From contig CAKSZS010000030.1 in NCBI GenBank assembly GCA_934525845.1, forward strand, positions 1-28,508: a DNA stretch of 28,508 bases, read 5' to 3'. How positions within the stretch are numbered: the stretch's first letter is position 1; every line of letters starts with the position of its first letter. The position numbers and the translations under genes were made by a program. Of this stretch, positions 7,959 through 16,700 are shown one piece after another. The stretch comes from an uncultured Faecalibacterium sp. (GTDB lineage: Bacteria > Bacillota > Clostridia > Oscillospirales > Ruminococcaceae). Under the pieces are notes generated by a model. The model had not been told where the DNA came from. It saw nothing but the letters and a program-made list of their open reading frames with translations, and ran no database searches.

Positions 7959-7994
7959 GGTTCGTGACCTCCTGCTGTTTTATTATAGTTCCAT

Positions 7995-8023
7995 AGTATA
8001 CCCCCTTGCCGCGCAAAAAGCAA
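7995..8023 (-). promoter_or_regulatory. Sigma-A promoter of the pectinesterase-like gene
   Basis: On the minus strand: TTGCTT (8023-8018), exactly 17 bases, TATACT (8000-7995). It lies 37 bases before the start codon at 7958. Confidence 0.75.
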
Positions 8024-8046
8024 CGAATTCGGTCGTGTTTTCCTCT

Positions 8047-10338
8047 TTATGTACAATTTTCCAGCCGCAGGACCGCCGCCGTGATGTCATCCGGATGGCC
8101 GGACTTCTGCGCCCGCGCCCGGGCGGTCTCCACCAGCGTCTTCGCGATCGCTTCCGGGGCATCCCCCGCCGCTGCGGAAAGTTCCAGCTGCTTCATGACC
8201 CAGTCGATCCCGTCCACCAGCAGGCCGTCCGACACCAGCACGGCGTAATCTCCGGCCATCAGATGCACCACCCGGCTCTGGCCGGTGACACTGCCCAAGA
8301 TGCCCACCGGCAGGCTGGCCTCCCCCACAGCCCGCACCCGCCCGCCGTGCACCAGGAATCCCGGCGCTGCCCCCGCTTTGAACAGCCGGGCCGTGCCGGT
8401 GTACAGGTCCACCCGGATCAGATCCAGGGTCGCACCGCTTTCGTCCTCGCTCTTCAGCGCCAGCGCCACGTTCACCAGACGCGCCGCCAGTTCTGCCGGG
8501 ATGCCCGCTTTCAGCAGGCGGGCGGTCAGCTCTGCCGCCACATTGCCGTCCACCGCCGCTGCACAGCCGGTGCCCATTCCATCGCACAGGATCATCTGCG
8601 CCGCTGCCGGGGTGCAGAACTGCTGCACCGCATCGCCGGACACGTTTCCCCGTGCCGCTGTTCCGGCCATGCCGAACACCACCTGCAGGGCCGGTTTCTC
8701 GTGGAACAGCAGGGTGGTCATGCCTTTGCAGGAGAGCACCTGCGGGATCTCCAGCGTCCGGCGGCAGATGCGCCCCACCTCCTGCGCCAGCGCCGCCAGT
8801 TCCGCCGGTGCGAACCGGGTGCGGGACAGGGTGACCGCCGCATGGGTGCGCCCCAGATCGTCCAGCGATACCGTGCATTCCAGCGGCGGTGCCCCCAGCG
8901 AGGAAAACAGTTCGGACACCCGGCCGGATTTGTAGGGCTCCGGGTCTCCGGGACGGTTCAGCTGCTCCCCCAACACCCCCAGCGCATCCGCCACTGCGCT
9001 GTATTGTTCGGTCAGCGCCGTGCGCATGGCTTCCGCATGGATGTGGGCTTCCTTCCGGCTCCGGTACAGCGCAAAAGACCGGGTGACTGCCGCACACAGT
9101 GCTGCCGGATGGATGCACCGGCACAGCTGAGCCGGAAGCTGGGCCGTTTCCACCCCGCCGTTCTGTTCCAGCAGCGGGCGCAGGGCCTCCAGCCCTTCCC
9201 GCGTAGACGCATACTCCTGCTTCCAGCAGGCTTCCCGCCGTCCGCAGTTGAAGCACAGGGTGTCGTGGGTGTTGTCGATGACCCAGCAGTAGCTCTCACA
9301 CCGGCGGGGCAGCGTCTCATAGACATCGTTCACCGTCTCCGCCAGGGACGAGAGACTCTGGGCCACCGCTTCCAGCCGGGCAGCTGCCGCCGTAATGCGG
9401 GGGCGCTCGGCCTGCTGGCCGGGGGCGGGGTCGGCGGCATCCGGCGCCCGCCAGCTTCCGGGCAGCAATGCCGCCGTCAGGATCCCCGCGCCCGCGCTGA
9501 ACAGCGCCTGAAAGGCCATCCCGGGCGGCTGCACGCAGAGCACACCGGTCACACAGCCGCCCGCGTAAGCCGCGATGGTCTCGGTCTGCCGTCCGGGTGC
9601 CAGCACCGCCGCCGCAGCCGCTGCGCAGGAAAGCCCGGCCACAGCCGGGGCAAGCGCCGGGTCCGCCCCGCACAGCGCGGCCCCCAGCACACCGGCACAG
9701 GCCAGTGCAGCCCGCACCTGCCCCTTGCAGCAGAGCAGCAGTTCCACCGCCGCACAGACCGCCACCCCCAGCGAAAAGCGCCATACCGTCACCCCGCCCA
9801 GTGCGGCGGCCACGGCCGCACCCGCCAGCAGCGTACCGAATCCCGGCCGCTCCGGCGGCAGACGCCGCAGCGCCCAGCCCAGAGCTGCCGCCAGCAGGGC
9901 ATCCGCCCCGCTGTACAGCAGCAATTCTGCGCCGCCGCTGTGCCCGACCGCAAAACAGAATGCCGCCCCTACCAGCGTTCCGCAGCCCGCCAGCACGGCC
10001 GGCAGGAATCGTCTGGCGCAGAGCCAGCGCGCCGCGACCGCCGCTCCCAGCGCACACAGCAGACACACACTGCGCAGGGAAAGTGCCCCGAACCCGTGCA
10101 GCAGCAGCCCCAGCGCCGCCCCGGCCGCGCAGGACGCAAAACAGTCCTCGGCAAAGCCCAGGGTCAGCCCCAGCCCAAAAGGCATCAGTGCCCCATACAG
10201 CACGGCCCAGCCGCCTGCAAAGCCCACGGCCAGCGCGGCCAGCCTGCGCGCCGCCGGACGCCATGCCGCCCGCAGAGCCAGCGGCGGCTGCCGCACGCCC
10301 TGCATCCGGATCATCGATCGGTTCATCTGTTCTGTCAT
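8047..10338 (-). CDS. spoIIE: SpoIIE-like membrane serine phosphatase
   Basis: 763 residues from the ATG at 10338, chosen because GGGGAG lies about 6 bases upstream; the frame is open further up but without a binding site. Residues ~20-310 are very hydrophobic, with about ten membrane helices. A middle regulatory region has several cysteines (CFNCGRREACW). The C-terminal ~230 residues are a SpoIIE/PP2C phosphatase. Metal-binding aspartates are kept at Asp569 (VSGDA), Asp586 (CDGMGTG), Asp704 (VSDGLL) and Asp750/751 (HPDDIT). In Bacillus, SpoIIE dephosphorylates SpoIIAA and activates sigma-F at the septum. The gene stands alone between a pectinesterase gene and gltX, with no other sporulation gene in the window. 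Family call is firm; a sporulation role is not proven here. Confidence 0.93.
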   Translation of the reverse strand: MTEQMNRSMIRMQGVRQPPLALRAAWRPAARRLAALAVGFAGGWAVLYGALMPFGLGLTLGFAEDCFASCAAGAALGLLLHGFGALSLRSVCLLCALGAAVAARWLCARRFLPAVLAGCGTLVGAAFCFAVGHSGGAELLLYSGADALLAAALGWALRRLPPERPGFGTLLAGAAVAAALGGVTVWRFSLGVAVCAAVELLLCCKGQVRAALACAGVLGAALCGADPALAPAVAGLSCAAAAAAVLAPGRQTETIAAYAGGCVTGVLCVQPPGMAFQALFSAGAGILTAALLPGSWRAPDAADPAPGQQAERPRITAAAARLEAVAQSLSSLAETVNDVYETLPRRCESYCWVIDNTHDTLCFNCGRREACWKQEYASTREGLEALRPLLEQNGGVETAQLPAQLCRCIHPAALCAAVTRSFALYRSRKEAHIHAEAMRTALTEQYSAVADALGVLGEQLNRPGDPEPYKSGRVSELFSSLGAPPLECTVSLDDLGRTHAAVTLSRTRFAPAELAALAQEVGRICRRTLEIPQVLSCKGMTTLLFHEKPALQVVFGMAGTAARGNVSGDAVQQFCTPAAAQMILCDGMGTGCAAAVDGNVAAELTARLLKAGIPAELAARLVNVALALKSEDESGATLDLIRVDLYTGTARLFKAGAAPGFLVHGGRVRAVGEASLPVGILGSVTGQSRVVHLMAGDYAVLVSDGLLVDGIDWVMKQLELSAAAGDAPEAIAKTLVETARARAQKSGHPDDITAAVLRLENCT

Positions 10339-10384
10339 CTTCCGCTCCCCGCTTTCCGGCGGGGTATGTTCCCCGCGCCTTGTG

Positions 10385-10412
10385 CATATACTGTAGCGCG
10401 GCGGCGCGTCAG
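10385..10412 (-). promoter_or_regulatory. Candidate promoter of the spoIIE-like gene
   Basis: On the minus strand: CTGACG (10412-10407), 16 bases, TATATG (10390-10385), 46 bases before the start codon. It is a moderate match to sigma-A. I saw no clear Spo0A box nearby. Confidence 0.4.
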
Positions 10413-10458
10413 TTTTTGGCGCGGTGCGCAGAACCGCCCGCATCCCGCCCAAAGACGC

Positions 10459-10495
10459 AAAAAAGCCCTGCGGAATCTAAAATCCCGCAGGGCTT
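10459..10495 (-). terminator. Intrinsic terminator of gltX
   Basis: AAGCCCTGCGG and CCGCAGGGCTT form an 11-base-pair stem with a ten-base loop. Read on the minus strand it is followed by six Ts (10464-10459). It begins about 20 bases after the gltX stop at 10516. Confidence 0.92.
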
Positions 10496-10515
10496 CGCTA
10501 TTATTTTGTTGATTT

Positions 10516-11985
10516 TCAGCCGTTCAGCTTGGCGATTGCCGCTTTCACGCGGTTGATGGTCTCGGCGCGGCCCATCATGCAGGCCAGGTCGGTGCCGCCG
10601 CCGGGGGTGCGCTGCTTGCCGGACAGGGCAATGCCCAGCGGATACAGCAGCCAGCCGTTCTTTTTGCCCAGCTCTTCGGCCTTGGCTTTGCAGGCATCGA
10701 ACACCGCGTCACGATTTGCAAAATCCAGTGCCTCGTCGCTCAGAACCGGCAGCAGGGCTTCCAGCGCTTCCTTCGCGGTCTCCGGCGTGGTCTTCTGCTT
10801 CTTGTTGGCGTACAGGCTCACATCGTACTCCGGCACTGCATCGAAGAAGTCCAGCTGTGCGGGGATCTCGCCCAGCACCTCGCAGCGGGGCTGCAGGTTG
10901 GCACACAGCAGCGCCTTGTCGATGGGGCAGTGCACCGCCTGATCGATCCACGGTTCGGCCTTCTTCTGGAACTCCTCGGGGCTGAGGCGGCGGATGTATT
11001 CCGCGTTGATGGCACGCAGCTTGAGGGGGTCAAAGATGGCGGGGGACTTGGAGATGCCGTCCGGCGACCAGATCTTGATGAGATCCTGCAGGCTGAAGAT
11101 CTCCTGCTCGGCGTACTCGCCCTTGGGGCTCCAGCCCAGCAGGCAGATGTAGTTCATCACAGCCTCGCTCAGGTAGCCCTTGGCCACCAGATCCTGATAG
11201 CTGGCATCGCCGTTGCGCTTGGACAGCTTGTTCTGGGCGTCCTTCATGACCGGCGGGCAGTGGATGTAGGTGGGGATCTCCCAGCCGAAGGCCTGATACA
11301 GCAGATTGTACTTCGGCGTGGAAGACAGGTATTCGCTGCCGCGGATGACGTGGGTGATGCCCATCAGGTGGTCGTCCACCACGTTGGCAAAGTTGTAGGT
11401 GGGCATTCCATCGGTCTTGATGAGGATCTGGTCGTCCATCTCGCTGTTGTTCACCTCGATGTGGCCGTACACCACATCGTCAAAGCCGGTCACGCCCTCG
11501 CGGGGGATCTTCTGGCGGATGACGTAAGGCTCGCCGGCGGCCAGACGCTTTTCCACCTCTTCCTTCGGCAGGTCACGGCAGCAGCCGTCGTAGTGGGTCA
11601 TCTCGCCCTTGGCACGCTGCTCGGCGTGCAGGGCTTCCAGGCGCTCTTCGGTGCAGAAGCAGTAATATGCCTTGCCTTCTGCCACCAGCTGCTCGGCATA
11701 CTGCTTGAACATCCCCATGCGCTCGCTCTGCACATAGGGGCCTACCGGGCCACCGATGTCCGGGCCTTCGTCCCAGAGCAGGCCGGTCTCCCGCAGGGTG
11801 TTGTAGATCACGTCCACGGCGCCCTCCACATAGCGGCCCTGGTCGGTGTCCTCAATGCGCAGGATGAAGGTGCCATCCTCGTGCTTTGCCATCAGGTAGG
11901 TATACAGCGCGGTGCGCAGGTTGCCAACGTGCATATACCCCGTAGGCGACGGGGCAAATCGGGTGCGGACTTTGTTGCTCGGCAT
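10516..11985 (-). CDS. gltX: Glutamyl-tRNA synthetase
   Basis: 489 residues from the ATG at 11985, with AAGGAG 9 bases upstream; the frame is open for 50 more codons but these cross the promoter, so they are not coding. It is a class I synthetase. The HIGH-type motif is HVGN at 19-22 within APSPTGYMHVGNLRT, then RIEDTDQ, a Cys/His zinc-like cluster (CFC...HYDGCC, 109-136), and the KMSKS-type motif KLSKR at 253-257. The C-terminal half is the helical anticodon-binding domain. It charges tRNA-Glu in the cytoplasm. Many Firmicutes enzymes also charge tRNA-Gln, which GatCAB then amidates; sequence alone does not settle this. It has its own promoter and terminator and is monocistronic. Confidence 0.98.
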   Translation of the reverse strand: MPSNKVRTRFAPSPTGYMHVGNLRTALYTYLMAKHEDGTFILRIEDTDQGRYVEGAVDVIYNTLRETGLLWDEGPDIGGPVGPYVQSERMGMFKQYAEQLVAEGKAYYCFCTEERLEALHAEQRAKGEMTHYDGCCRDLPKEEVEKRLAAGEPYVIRQKIPREGVTGFDDVVYGHIEVNNSEMDDQILIKTDGMPTYNFANVVDDHLMGITHVIRGSEYLSSTPKYNLLYQAFGWEIPTYIHCPPVMKDAQNKLSKRNGDASYQDLVAKGYLSEAVMNYICLLGWSPKGEYAEQEIFSLQDLIKIWSPDGISKSPAIFDPLKLRAINAEYIRRLSPEEFQKKAEPWIDQAVHCPIDKALLCANLQPRCEVLGEIPAQLDFFDAVPEYDVSLYANKKQKTTPETAKEALEALLPVLSDEALDFANRDAVFDACKAKAEELGKKNGWLLYPLGIALSGKQRTPGGGTDLACMMGRAETINRVKAAIAKLNG

Positions 11986-12037
11986 AGAAAAACGCTCCTT
12001 TATTCTCATGCAAAAAATTTGCGGATAGCTATGTTTT

Positions 12038-12066
12038 AGTTTAACTGTTCCCCGCGGTTTTGTCAA
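12038..12066 (-). promoter_or_regulatory. Sigma-A promoter of gltX
   Basis: On the minus strand: perfect TTGACA (12066-12061), 17 bases, TAAACT (12043-12038). The start codon is 53 bases downstream, leaving a short leader with no room for a T-box. Confidence 0.85.
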
Positions 12067-12142
12067 CGGAACCGTGCATTTTGCCGGTTTCGTTGTTTTT
12101 TGCGTACAAGGTAATGTTTTTTGTCGAAACCGCACGCAATCG

Positions 12143-12171
12143 TTGACGAAGGATGGAAATTTTTGTATACT
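12143..12171 (+). promoter_or_regulatory. Sigma-A promoter of the AbrB-like gene
   Basis: TTGACG (12143-12148), 17 bases, TATACT (12166-12171), near consensus. Predicted start of transcription about 12178, leaving a ~75-base leader. It is divergent from the gltX promoter. Confidence 0.85.
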
Positions 12172-12185
12172 AATCGTGTTGACGC

Positions 12186-12209
12186 TGGCACAATTTTCCT
12201 ATTGTGTCA
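12186..12209 (+). promoter_or_regulatory. Inverted repeat at the start of the AbrB-like transcript
   Basis: TGGCACAAT (12186-12194), six bases, ATTGTGTCA (12201-12209) is an inverted repeat with a single G-T pair. It begins about 8 bases after the predicted transcription start. It could be an operator, for example for self-repression by the AbrB-like protein, or a 5' stem-loop of the mRNA. The same place also holds a second TTGACG (12179-12184), but with no good -10. Confidence 0.45.
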
Positions 12210-12252
12210 TGGATTGGTCAAGCAGTGTAATGTTGAAGGAGAATGGTATACT

Positions 12253-12504
12253 ATGAAGAGCACCGGGATCGTTCGCGGCATCGATACGCTGGGGCGTATC
12301 GTCCTGCCCAAGGAACTGCGCACCAGTATGCATCTGGACGGCGACACCAAGCTGGAGATTTTTGTGGACGGGGACGCCATCGTGCTCAAGAAGCACCGCC
12401 CCGCCGGCAGCTGTGACTTCTGCGGCGATGTGGACGCAGCCGCTGTGCAGTACGCCGGCTACTGCATCTGCTCCGCCTGCCGCCGCAAGATCGGCGCATT
12501 ATAA
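12253..12504 (+). CDS. AbrB/SpoVT-type transcriptional regulator with a cysteine-rich tail
   Basis: 83 residues. The first ~48 residues are an AbrB/MazE swapped-hairpin DNA-binding domain (MKSTGIVRGIDTLGRIVLPKELR, then EIFVDGDAIVLKK). The tail has CDFC and CICSAC, giving five cysteines arranged like a small zinc-binding knuckle. Proteins of this type act as dimers or tetramers binding A/T-rich promoter DNA as transition-state or nutrient-responsive regulators. AAGGAG lies 11 bases before the ATG. A strong promoter and an inverted repeat precede it. The hydrolase gene follows 24 bases downstream, so the two may be co-transcribed. Not an antitoxin by context: no toxin gene is beside it. Confidence 0.88.
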   Translation: MKSTGIVRGIDTLGRIVLPKELRTSMHLDGDTKLEIFVDGDAIVLKKHRPAGSCDFCGDVDAAAVQYAGYCICSACRRKIGAL

Positions 12505-12528
12505 AACGCAGAAAAGGAGGCTCAGCCC

Positions 12529-13458
12529 ATGAGCCGGATGATCGATTTCACCGTTCCCTCCACCGTGCCGGGGCGGACGCTCCACGCGTTCCGCTGCGTG
12601 CCGGACGGCGATGTGCGCGCCATCCTGCAGCTGTCCCACGGCATGGTGGAGTTCATTGACCGCTACAAGCCGCTGGCCGAGTATCTTGCCGCCCGCGGCA
12701 TTCTGGTGACCGGCCACGACCATCTGGGCCACGGCGGTTCCATCCGCACGAAAGCCGACTACGGCTACTTCGCCGAGCCGGACGGCAACCGCGCGGTGCT
12801 GGATGACCTGCACGCCATGACGGTGCGCACCAAAGCGCAGTACCCCGGCGTGCCCTATTTTCTGCTGGGGCACAGCATGGGGTCTTTCTATGCCCGGCAG
12901 TACCTGTGCGAATACGGCAGCGAGCTGGACGGTGCCGTCATCCTGGGCACCGGCTTCCAGCCCAAAGCACTGGTGCAGTTCGCCAGGACCACCTGCCGGG
13001 TGCTGGCCGTCTTCCACGGCTGGCAGTACCGCAGCAAGCTGGTGGCGGACCTCTCGTTTCTGGGCTACAACAAAGGGCTGGAAGGCCGCACCACCCACGA
13101 CTGGCTCAACCGGGACGCCGCCGAAGTGGACAAGTATCTGGCAGACGAGCGCTGTACCTTTACCTTCACGCTGAACGCCTATTACAGTATGTTCAGCGGC
13201 ATCCTGCGCCTGCACGACCCGGCCTTTCTGGCCCGGATGCCCAAAGACCTGCCCCTGCTGTTTCTGGCCGGAGACGCTGACCCCGTGGGCGAACAGGGCA
13301 AAGGCGTCCGCCGCGCCATCCGGAGCCTGAAGGACGCCGGCGTGCAGAACATCCAGTGCAAACTCTACCCCGGAGCCAGGCATGAGCTGCTGGTGGAGAC
13401 CAACAAACAGGAGGTCTTTGCCGACATCGGGAACTGGCTGGACGCCCAGCTTTCCTGA
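12529..13458 (+). CDS. Alpha/beta hydrolase, monoacylglycerol-lipase/lysophospholipase-like
   Basis: 309 residues with the serine aminopeptidase S33/Hydrolase_4 fold. An oxyanion-type LSHGMVE (35-41) leads, then HDHLGHGGS, the nucleophile elbow GHSMGS with Ser116, the acid Asp251 in AGDADPVG, and His285 in YPGARHELL. The catalytic triad is complete. There is no signal peptide, so it is cytoplasmic or loosely membrane-attached. The family cleaves monoacylglycerols, lysophospholipids or related esters; the substrate here is not determined. AAAGGAGG lies 8 bases before the ATG. It follows the AbrB-like gene and ends in a strong terminator, so the two make a short operon. Confidence 0.93.
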   Translation: MSRMIDFTVPSTVPGRTLHAFRCVPDGDVRAILQLSHGMVEFIDRYKPLAEYLAARGILVTGHDHLGHGGSIRTKADYGYFAEPDGNRAVLDDLHAMTVRTKAQYPGVPYFLLGHSMGSFYARQYLCEYGSELDGAVILGTGFQPKALVQFARTTCRVLAVFHGWQYRSKLVADLSFLGYNKGLEGRTTHDWLNRDAAEVDKYLADERCTFTFTLNAYYSMFSGILRLHDPAFLARMPKDLPLLFLAGDADPVGEQGKGVRRAIRSLKDAGVQNIQCKLYPGARHELLVETNKQEVFADIGNWLDAQLS

Positions 13459-13477
13459 CCGCAGAAAAAGAGTTTTT

Positions 13478-13514
13478 CCCGCCGCAGACACCCGTTTCTG
13501 CGGCGGGATTTTTT
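13478..13514 (+). terminator. Intrinsic terminator after the hydrolase gene
   Basis: CCCGCCGCAGA (13478-13488) pairs perfectly with TCTGCGGCGGG (13497-13507), followed by ATTTTTT. It starts 20 bases after the hydrolase stop. Confidence 0.93.
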
Positions 13515-13540
13515 GCGCCTTCTGCTAAGAAATTTTGCTG

Positions 13541-13584
13541 CGTTTCAAGACCGTTTCAAGACCGTTTCAGTAGCATTTCAATTG
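13541..13584 (+). repeat. Four 11-base phased direct repeats upstream of the surface protein
   Basis: CGTTTCAAGAC (13541), CGTTTCAAGAC (13552), CGTTTCAGTAG (13563) and CATTTCAATTG (13574) follow one another with an exact 11-base period. The core TTTCA is kept in all four. One repeat per helical turn puts each core on the same face of the DNA, as at sites for tandem-binding regulators. The array ends about 95 bases before the -35 at 13680. The rest of the 13515-13792 gap is A/T-rich and non-coding. Confidence 0.75.
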
Positions 13585-13679
13585 TGTAACAGAAGTTGAA
13601 GTTTCTCTTGTTCGCAGGTCAAATTCCCGGTCGTACTTTTTTGCATTTTGCCAAATTTTGTCGCATTTCCGCAGAGTTC

Positions 13680-13710
13680 TTGACAGTCTTTCCAGAATGT
13701 GGTATATGAT
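13680..13710 (+). promoter_or_regulatory. Sigma-A promoter of the surface protein gene
   Basis: Perfect TTGACA (13680-13685), 17 bases, TATATG (13703-13708); TATGAT two bases further on is an alternative -10. The leader is about 75-80 bases. Confidence 0.82.
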
Positions 13711-13792
13711 AGACAGGAGATTTCTTAGCACAATTTATGTATTTATAAGCACGATTTATAGTGCTTTATAATTCGAAAGGAGCAAGATTTCT

Positions 13793-16700
13793 GTGACAAA
13801 TAAAAAGTTCAAAAAGGCCGCCATGGCTCTGGCTCTGACCGCCTGTGTGGCCGCAGCCCCTTTGACCGCCAATGCCGAAAGCCCCGAGAACGCAGTCGAT
13901 GCACAGGTTCCTGCCGCCGTTGACCACGCCGGCACGGATACTGCCGCAGATGCCCCCGAGGCCGAGGCTCCGGAGAAAAAATCACCCCCCCTCGTCACTA
14001 TTTCGAGTGAAACAACCGAAGCCGCCGCGCCTGTGGAAAATCAGGAGGGCGATCAGGCCGAGGGCATGCTGGAAGACCGGGAAACCGAGGACAAGAAAAC
14101 TACAACAGATGTCGTGTACGATGAGCGCGACATCACTTACAATGAAGACGGCACCCCCAAAACCGAGGATGCATCCGGCAAGGTGGTCCAGAAGGAAGAG
14201 GACAAGACGCCCGAGGAACCCGGCGAGAGCGAAACGCCCAAGGCCCCGACGGAGATTTCTTCCGACGATACTACTACCAGTATCGTAGACGACTCTGGCA
14301 AAGAAATCGGCACGGCCTCCAAGAAAGAGACGACCGAGCAGGAAACGACGATCACGCCCACCGGCCCCGACTCTGAAAAACTGGTGGACAGCACGGTAAA
14401 CGAGGACGGCTCTGTGACCAACCGTTACGAGACCTCTCACACCGCCGAGAAAACGACCACCAATAAAACCACCGGTGAAGCCACTGCAGATACCAAAGAG
14501 ACTACCACGACCGAGGGTTCTGAGGTTGACCTGGTCAAGGAATTGGGTGACGACTATCAGGACGCCCTGAAGTGGGGTACCGAGATCGGCAAAGACATCA
14601 ACGGCTATAAGGTGTCGGATGTTGCTGTCCTTGAAAACGACAAGACCTATACCCTGAAAAAGCACACCGAGGACGATAATCTGGAACTGACCGGTGAAGA
14701 TATCGCCAAGCTCATTGAGGCAGACTATACCAAAACCGAAAATGAAGATGGCAGCTATACGCTGACCAAAACCATCAAAACAGCCGCCGGTGAGCAGACG
14801 GTGTATATCAAGGTCACCGGAAACAAGGCATCCAAAATCGTTGATACCGTCCTGACAGTCGATGTCAAAAAGGGCGAACACACCGAAACCGGTGAAGTGA
14901 AGCAGGACGAGGTAAAGCTGCCTAATGCAACGGACAGCGGCCTGACCTTTAAGGACAAAAACGGCAACGATATCGATGTAGACCTGAACGAACTCCTGAA
15001 AAAGGAAAAGACCGAAACCGTCAACGAAAACGGCGACAAGGTCATCACAGTCAAGGATGGCAACAAGACATACGAGATCGTTTACCATGAGACCAATGAA
15101 TACACCGATGCCCAGGTCAAAGACATGGGTGCGGACAATCTGGCCGACCTGCTGAACAGCAATCCGGCCAATGGTACGTTTACCGTGAAGAACGGCAAGG
15201 TATGCAAAGTGGTCAATGGTGAGGTCTGCGAGATCAGCTACAATGATGCCACGAAGCTGCTGAAAAAGGTCCAGATTTCTGTCACTATGACCGATGCCGA
15301 CAACCAGCTGTCCAAGGACAACGGCACCTTGGAGGATGCCAATCTTCGTGCCAAAAAGGACGCTTTGCAGAAGGCTCTGGCAGACGCGATCGAAGCCTGC
15401 ACTGGCACCAAGGTGGATCCCGCTTCCCTGACCCTCACTGATGAGGATGTTTCCTTCCCCAAGGAGAACATCAGTGCAAACAAAGATGTTCTGAATCGCA
15501 CCTACGTTTATACTGCTTCGGATGGCAAGAAGTATACCTTTACTTACAATTTTGTTTATAATGACAAACCGAGCAGTGTCTCAGGGGCAGGATATAAGGG
15601 CGCCGGCTATTTTATTGATGGTATCCATGTTGGAACCGAAGAGATCGTGGCGGATGCCGACGGAAAGACGGATCACAAGAGCACTCTGATCGAAAGCGGT
15701 GTTTTTGTCTCCGGCAATGCCACCACAGATGCCAACGGTGCTTATACCACCATCACCAAGGACAGCCCCCTCTATGGCCTTGGCGTGGACTTCAAGACCG
15801 CTCCGAAAAACGCCGTTGCCGGTTCCATCAAGTATGATGATACCGGCCGCATCATTGAATACCAGACCACCGACGGCAAGACCATTAAGCTGTCTTACGA
15901 AAGCGTTGAGGTTCCGGATTCGAATCTGCCGTCTTATGCGCCTGTTGACGGAAAGACCAATATCAACAGCAAGTCCTTCACCAGAGTGACCTGGGAGGCC
16001 TGGGATCTGGGCGAGATCCACAACGAAGAGCAGGCGGATGACCAGTGGACGATCTCTTCCGGCAAGGATGAGAGCGGCGGCCTGACCTATACCATCGTGG
16101 ACAAGAAGAACAATGTCACCTATGACGATCTGATCCGGGTCGGCAGCAACAGCTACACCAAAACCGTGACCGATGAAAACGGTGTCAAGACCACCTACAC
16201 CGTCACCGTTGAACCCGGCAGCCTGAGCGAAAGCAGGGCTCTGACCGAGCTGGCCGAGCGCTACGGTGTGGATGCCGCTGCCATCACCGTGAAAGACGGC
16301 GTTGCCTCCTTTACCAGGGACGGCAAGCAGTATCAGGTGGGCTATGGCAGCCAGCTGAAGATCGAGACCGTTCTCACCACCGAAGGCACGGTCACCACCG
16401 ACGCCGATCAGGCAGAGCTGCTGGAAAAGATCCAGCAGATGCAAAAGGATCTGCAGGATGGCGAAATTCTGGATGTGGGCGGCTACCAGGTAACGATCTC
16501 GACCTCGAAGGATGAGATCATTGAGATCCTCCATAAGGTCGGCGAGACCACCGACTTCACCCGCTTGACCCGCGAGGAGCTGAAGGCTCTGCTGGAAAAG
16601 GAAAAGGCAGAGGCCGATGCCGCCGGCAAGAGCTATACGGGCGACATGGATGTTTCGCACCCGGAGTACAGCAACAAAAACCTGTACGGCAAGCCTGACA

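Noticed and set aside
7906..10512. 868-codon plus-strand open frame opposite spoIIE
   Set aside because: The minus-strand frame holds a recognisable SpoIIE with all catalytic aspartates. The plus-strand product is Arg/Pro/Gln-rich with no motif.
11986..12037. T-box or other riboswitch before gltX
   Set aside because: The leader from the predicted start site is only about 45 bases, with no specifier or antiterminator structure.
11986..12135. N-terminal extension of gltX by 50 codons
   Set aside because: It would run through the TTGACA/TAAACT promoter. Glutamyl-tRNA synthetases begin a few residues before the APSPTG motif, which fits the ATG at 11985.
12253..12504. MazE-type antitoxin of a toxin-antitoxin pair
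   Set aside because: The AbrB-type fold fits, but the next gene is a full-length alpha/beta hydrolase with a catalytic triad, not a toxin, and the cysteine tail is not typical of antitoxins.
13541..13584. CRISPR array
   Set aside because: The units are 11 bases long and directly adjacent, with no spacers and no cas genes nearby.
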